Source: an uncultured Paraglaciecola sp.
GTDB lineage: Bacteria > Pseudomonadota > Gammaproteobacteria > Enterobacterales > Alteromonadaceae
DNA: 18,578 bases
Direction of reading: 5' to 3'
Assembly: GCA_905479025.1 (NCBI GenBank)
Contig: CAJQKX010000031.1
Span: 1 to 18,578, forward strand
Part shown: positions 14,377-18,578 of the stretch, one piece after another
Layout: each line of letters begins with the position of its first letter
Position numbering within the stretch: the first letter of the stretch is position 1
Program-made: the position numbers and the translations under genes
The notes under the pieces: model-generated
Databases searched by the model: none
Seen by the model: only the letters and a program-made list of their open reading frames with translations
What the model was told of the DNA's origin: nothing

Positions 14377-16641
14377 TCACAAGTATTCAGCTTCTGCCAG
14401 TAAAAACGCATCTTCATTATGCATCCTATTGCGCATCGTCGCTAGACGGGCTTTAATACCACCCATCATTTGGGTAAATTGCATGTCTTGGCTTATCCAA
14501 TCAAAAATAGGTGCATGTTCAACTTCCCACACCCTCACCCAACCTACATCTATCGCTCCTTGAATATAATAAAAGGCTTCTTCTTTATTTTGTTGTAACG
14601 CGTTTATTTGTGCCATATTCATATAATAAGAAGGACTACTGGAGCGGGTGATTTTGCTTTTTATTATATATTGTTCAAATTCATCAATAATCACTTTGGC
14701 TTTTTCTATTTCTCCTAGTTGTTGAAAAGCATACGCCAAATACGCGGCTATTCGTCCATCTTGTATCGAATAGAACGACACTTCTGAATCACGATTTTCT
14801 TCCCGTAACTTTTGATAAAAAGCAGTCGCCTCAGCATAATTCTCTTTATAAAATGCTTTGTCTCCATTTATAAAACTCATCTTATCAAAATTTTCTTTAT
14901 CAAAATCTGCCATGTCCAGATAGCGCAGAGCCTCTTCACGGTTGCCCTGAACCCAATTAAATCTGGCTTTTAAAAGGTTAACATATGGCTCTGAAAACAG
15001 TGCTATGCGTTTTTCAACATACTCAAACCATTGTTCAGTTGCATCAAAATCTCCCATATCCATGCTTGCTGTCAGTAATCCTTGAATTGCATGACTGTTG
15101 ACCGGATCGACTTCTAATGCTCTGTTATACATATTAGTTGCTTCGTCCAGCCGGCCATGAGTTGTCAAAATTTCACCCGCCAAGGTGTAGGCCCCAGGAT
15201 AATAAGGATCATTGGAAATAATTTGGGAAAAGATCTCCATGGCTTTTGTTTCATCGCCCATCAGGTAATAACCCCAGGCAACATTATTCGCAGCAATCGG
15301 TGATTTGGGATCCAGTTTTAGTGCTTTTAAAAAGAGCGTTTGAGATCCTTTTAGCTTGCCACTTTGTTTTAGTAACGAGCCGTACCACATATATGTCATG
15401 GCATAATTTGGGTTCAGCTCAATCGCCCTCTTGAAAGATTGTTCCGCTTTAACTACATCTTCCCAACTCAGTAATAACCCCTGAGATGCGAAGGCTGCAG
15501 CGAACTCTTTATCTATTGCTAGCGCCTTATTTATCGCTCTTTGAGCATTTTCACTCGCCAGTTTCTTGGATGTATTACCGTAAAGCGCTGACAATATAGT
15601 AGAGTCGGCAACACCCACGTGGGCTCTGGCATAATTTGGGTCGAGTAACACAGCACGTTTAAAATGGGTCATTGCCTTATTGATAGAGGCAACACTTCTA
15701 TGAGTCAGCTCTTTTTGACCCTTGCCGTGTTCAATCATGGCATCTACATTCAATGTTTCTGCACTAATATAAATTCTTTGAGCACCCAGCAACGTGACTT
15801 TCATTTTGTTGACCACAGCATTGGCTATATCATCCTGAATTTTAAATATATCCTGATAGACTCGATCGTAGGTTTCTGACCAAAGGTGCTCGCCAGTACT
15901 GACTTTAATAAGTTGTGCGGTCACCCTTATTTTATTGGTGGTATCATTTTTGCGAATGCTGCCTTCAAGAATAATATCCACACCAAGCTCTTTGCCTATT
16001 GCGGTGATGGTTTTATTGGTCACCCCTTTAAATGCAAATGAAGATGTTCTGGCAGCAACCTGTAAATCTGGAATTTTAGAGAGTAAATTCAACAGCTCCT
16101 CAACCATTCCATCTGCAAAGTATTCGTCTTCGGGATCACTGCTAAATGCCACAAAAGGTAAAATGGCAATGGACTCTTTTTTACTGTTCAACTGTTCATC
16201 TTGGGTATTAATTTTAGATCCGATGGCAGGAGGAACGGGAGGTAATAGCTTACTGTTATTATTGTTTAGTTTATCTGCAACATATGAATTTTTGTCATCG
16301 AATAAATATTGTGAAGCGAATAAAATTGTTGTCATAACCAGCAATGATCCCACCACGGCTAGAGTGGCTTTTAAATTAATTGGCTGATCACCTTGTGAAT
16401 GATTATCTGATGAAACTCTGACAATGCCATTGGGCGTAAAATTAAACAACCAAGCAAATATTAATGTAATTGGGAAACCTGCTACAAAAACCTGTAACAA
16501 CATTGTCATCACTGAATCTGGTAACCCTAAGGCAGGAACCGACAAATCAGCAATTTGTATTAATGGCCAAGCTGAAACAGCATAAATCGTTGCGACTTTA
16601 AAAATCTGTCGCTGCCTAAGCTGATATAAGATATTTTCCAA
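14377..16641 (-). CDS. Membrane protein with TolB-like N-terminal domain and TPR repeats
   Basis: From the TTG at 16641 the protein has 754 residues. It begins with LRQRQIFKVATIYAVSAWPL, typical of the tripartite-membrane N-terminus of this family, with hydrophobic segments at ~16-33, 45-66 and 93-113. A TolB-like/FlgO-type domain follows (~157-276): SIAILPFVAFSSDPEDEYFA, LQVAARTSSFAFKG, ELGVDIILEGSIRK, HLWSETYDR and IFKIQDDIA. The rest is TPR repeats, such as AEQSFKRAIELNPNYAMTY. Relatives carry a winged-helix or adenylate cyclase domain at the N-terminus; here both are absent. The role is unknown, probably a scaffold or signalling part in the inner membrane. GGAGAG 5 nt before TTG 16641 favours this start; a TTG at 16683 with AAGGG is the alternative and adds 14 residues. 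Confidence 0.85.
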   Translation of the reverse strand: MENILYQLRQRQIFKVATIYAVSAWPLIQIADLSVPALGLPDSVMTMLLQVFVAGFPITLIFAWLFNFTPNGIVRVSSDNHSQGDQPINLKATLAVVGSLLVMTTILFASQYLFDDKNSYVADKLNNNNSKLLPPVPPAIGSKINTQDEQLNSKKESIAILPFVAFSSDPEDEYFADGMVEELLNLLSKIPDLQVAARTSSFAFKGVTNKTITAIGKELGVDIILEGSIRKNDTTNKIRVTAQLIKVSTGEHLWSETYDRVYQDIFKIQDDIANAVVNKMKVTLLGAQRIYISAETLNVDAMIEHGKGQKELTHRSVASINKAMTHFKRAVLLDPNYARAHVGVADSTILSALYGNTSKKLASENAQRAINKALAIDKEFAAAFASQGLLLSWEDVVKAEQSFKRAIELNPNYAMTYMWYGSLLKQSGKLKGSQTLFLKALKLDPKSPIAANNVAWGYYLMGDETKAMEIFSQIISNDPYYPGAYTLAGEILTTHGRLDEATNMYNRALEVDPVNSHAIQGLLTASMDMGDFDATEQWFEYVEKRIALFSEPYVNLLKARFNWVQGNREEALRYLDMADFDKENFDKMSFINGDKAFYKENYAEATAFYQKLREENRDSEVSFYSIQDGRIAAYLAYAFQQLGEIEKAKVIIDEFEQYIIKSKITRSSSPSYYMNMAQINALQQNKEEAFYYIQGAIDVGWVRVWEVEHAPIFDWISQDMQFTQMMGGIKARLATMRNRMHNEDAFLLAEAEYL

Positions 16642-16697
16642 ATAATCTCTCCAAAGTGCACAGAAGGAAGTTTGTCTGCTCAATCTAATCCCTTAAG

Positions 16698-17469
16698 TTA
16701 CAGTGCTCGATTTATAATTGCCGTGCCATTGATAGTCTTCATCACCAAAGTACCTAAACCATTACCTGATACAAAGTGCAACTGTTGTTGCTGCATATGA
16801 GAAGTGTTAGGTAGGTCGGTGGTTAAGTTATTCACTATTTCACCACCAAATTGACTGAGTACTTCACATTTAGCGTTAAGTATTCCGGAGGCCTCATAAT
16901 GTAAGTCTCCTTTTACGCTGGTCATTTTAACCTGAGCATCCTTTTTGAGACTACCTGATAGTTTGGTATCTCCAGCGATATTGTTGGTACTCACATTGTC
17001 AATTTCAGTTATATCAGCCCAAATGTCACCAGTGACAGTGCGGAGTTTCACATCTTCGAAATTGCCAATTATGCTTGTGTCACCCTGTATGGATTCGATA
17101 TAGGCGGTGCCATAAGACTCAGTTACATTAATATCCCCACTGATTGAGGACACCTTGATACTGATGCGCACGTTATTAATCAACAATTCGCCACTAATTG
17201 TTTTGCCTTCAACGCCCGCGTCTATGCCTGCAATATTAAAATCAGTATCTATACCTTTGAAGTGAACTTGGACATTTTGTGGAACAAATATTTTAAGCCC
17301 GTCAGTGAACTCACAGCACTTTGCAGCCTTAGCGATTCAAAAAACGTGTAAAGGATCCTGACAGTGGGGAAATGTCTGGTGTTGGCATAAACTTCTCAAT
17401 CAACTATGAGCTGCGTATAACGGCTATGGCAGTCACTACAGCTATTAACGTTTTATTCAGTAAACGCAA
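16698..17469 (-). pseudogene. Broken DUF4097-type (adhesin-like beta-helix) exported protein
   Basis: The frame 16698-17336 encodes a DUF4097-like beta-repeat protein with DGLKIFVPQNVQVHF, EGKTISGELLINNV, IKVSSISGDINV, KLRTVTGDIWADI, VKGDLHYEASG, and the C-terminal FVSGNGLGTLVMKTINGTAI. It is blocked upstream by TGA 17337-17339, and the first start codon, TTG 17186, lies 50 codons inside the recognisable domain. Further upstream, in another frame, TTG 17469 to TAG 17404 encodes a signal-peptide-like MRLLNKTLIAVVTAIAV. Leader and body are thus out of frame, and the piece between them looks too short for the family. A frameshift plus deletion is the simplest reading. If expressed from 17186 (163 residues) the product would lack export. 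It lies just upstream of the TolB/TPR gene on the same strand. Confidence 0.65.
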
Positions 17470-17564
17470 TGAATATTTCTTCTTAGCCGTCCCAAAGAAG
17501 AAGTTAATACACTTGTCTGTAAACGCTTACTCACAGTAACAGTTTAGCTAATGTAACCTGAAAT

Positions 17565-18578
17565 TTACTTGGGCAAAGTGTGTAAATACCAGTTTAAAAA
17601 ACTCTGCTGAAAACGTTCCATTTCAGATAAGCGTCCCGGTTGATAAAATCTAGAATTCACCCCTTTTTGATTGTTCATAATAATGGTTTTATCGGCTTGG
17701 GTGGTCACATCCCAAAGCCAAGTGAGCTGGTCTAGTTGATAGTCCTCCCCTTTTACCGCCGACTCATTTACAAACCAGAACACCTCGCAGATACATTCAT
17801 CCACAGAGATAGGCAGAAAACGGTACCCAAGCATGTGGTCGTCATAGATTAGAAAATAACTTAGCGGGCCAATCATCAATTCAGACGCGCCGCCATCGTA
17901 GTTTTTTAATGAACCAAGCAATGGGGCGACAGGTTTGCCGCCTACACTGCCGCTCAGTGCATCACCAAGCAATGGGTTCCTGTCATATTGATACCCTTCT
18001 TGCCCTTCTTCAGCTAAGTCGAAATAACGATTTAACGCTTTAAATTTTGGGTTACCTTGATTGGCCTGTGAAAAATTCTCTTTGGCTTTTTGAAATGCTT
18101 TGGGAGACTTTGCCATAGCATGAATTTGCGCAAACTCTGGATGGGATACCGCACAGTGATAACACTCTTGATAATTCTCAACCGCTAACTTCCAATTTGC
18201 AGGAATACGATATGACCTCCGTTCGGCCAGTTGCATACTCTTCATACCAAATAAATCGAAGGGCTGGTTAAGATCTTGGCGAAGAGAAGTAAGACTGGGT
18301 GCATCTTCACTTAAACAAACATAAATAAGTCCACCTAAAAGCGCTACTTTTACCTTATGCAAGCCATTCTGTGAGGGCTCAAAATCATCTGGCATATTGC
18401 GCGCCGAAATCAGTTCTCCGTCTAGGTTATAGCTCCATGCGTGATAGGGGCAAGTAAGGGACGTTTTTGAACCTGATGGTTCAACACAAATTTTTGAACC
18501 ACGATGACGACATACATTCAGATGCGCCTTTACCTCACCCACAGCCGAACGTAAAACAATCACTGACTCAGTATCAAA
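17565..18578 (-). CDS. Rieske non-heme iron oxygenase alpha subunit (ring-hydroxylating / GbcA-CntA-like), 5' end missing
   Basis: The gene runs off the right edge; 337 residues are visible, read from FDTES at the window end, and the annotated start is outside. The Rieske [2Fe-2S] ligands are complete: CRH in NVCRHRG and CPYH in CPYHAWSYNLDG. The catalytic domain shows ENYQECYHCAVSHPEF, whose two histidines bind the mononuclear iron. The acidic residue before them is Glu rather than the Asp usual in aromatic dioxygenases, as in carnitine oxygenase CntA. The end, WLWDVTTQADKTIIMNNQ then YQPGRLSEMERFQ, is the normal C-terminus. Such enzymes hydroxylate aromatics or demethylate quaternary amines (glycine betaine, stachydrine, carnitine); the latter group is favoured here. 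The reductase partner is not in the window. Confidence 0.9.
   Translation of the reverse strand, partial: FDTESVIVLRSAVGEVKAHLNVCRHRGSKICVEPSGSKTSLTCPYHAWSYNLDGELISARNMPDDFEPSQNGLHKVKVALLGGLIYVCLSEDAPSLTSLRQDLNQPFDLFGMKSMQLAERRSYRIPANWKLAVENYQECYHCAVSHPEFAQIHAMAKSPKAFQKAKENFSQANQGNPKFKALNRYFDLAEEGQEGYQYDRNPLLGDALSGSVGGKPVAPLLGSLKNYDGGASELMIGPLSYFLIYDDHMLGYRFLPISVDECICEVFWFVNESAVKGEDYQLDQLTWLWDVTTQADKTIIMNNQKGVNSRFYQPGRLSEMERFQQSFLNWYLHTLPK

Overview
The window looks like a chromosomal segment of a marine gammaproteobacterium of the Alteromonadales (Glaciecola/Paraglaciecola-like). This is inferred from the moderately AT-rich base composition, a tRNA-Ser(GGA) with encoded CCA, and E. coli-like versions of Cdd, NlpI, NadA and MsrA/MsrB. 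No plasmid, phage, transposase, integrase or CRISPR gene is visible.

Left part (1-5000): the 3' end of a molybdopterin-hydroxylase-type gene converges on cdd (cytidine deaminase). Divergent from cdd is a tight pair: nlpI (outer-membrane lipoprotein with TPRs), then, 2 nt downstream, a membrane-anchored extracytoplasmic protein with a metzincin-like zinc-protease signature. nadA (quinolinate synthase) follows with its own likely promoter, then a YqaB-type HAD phosphatase.

Middle (5000-9980): a tRNA-Ser with a very long terminator stem, then a gene-free stretch holding at least five successive stem-loops. Next come an SMP-30/strictosidine-synthase-like beta-propeller protein and a class I aminotransferase. 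A 680-bp AT-rich gap contains what looks like the last 30 codons of a lost solute-binding-protein gene. A small acidic-tailed, possibly Imm22-like protein follows; its stop codon lies inside a 15-bp tandem repeat. A second stem-loop cluster closes this section.

Right part (9980-18578), all on the minus strand: a penicillin-acylase-family Ntn hydrolase, a coupled msrB-msrA pair for methionine sulfoxide repair (the MsrB lacks all four zinc cysteines), and a membrane TolB-like/TPR protein. Upstream of the TPR gene is a broken DUF4097-type gene whose signal peptide is out of frame with the rest. At the edge is a Rieske oxygenase alpha subunit of the quaternary-amine/aromatic type, cut off at its 5' end.

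Most genes are unrelated housekeeping or accessory functions rather than one pathway. Clear functional units are msrBA and, more speculatively, nlpI plus the metzincin-like protein. The best candidates for undescribed biology are that protease-like protein beside NlpI, the stem-loop array near 5507-5703, and the repeat-embedded stop of the Imm22-like gene.
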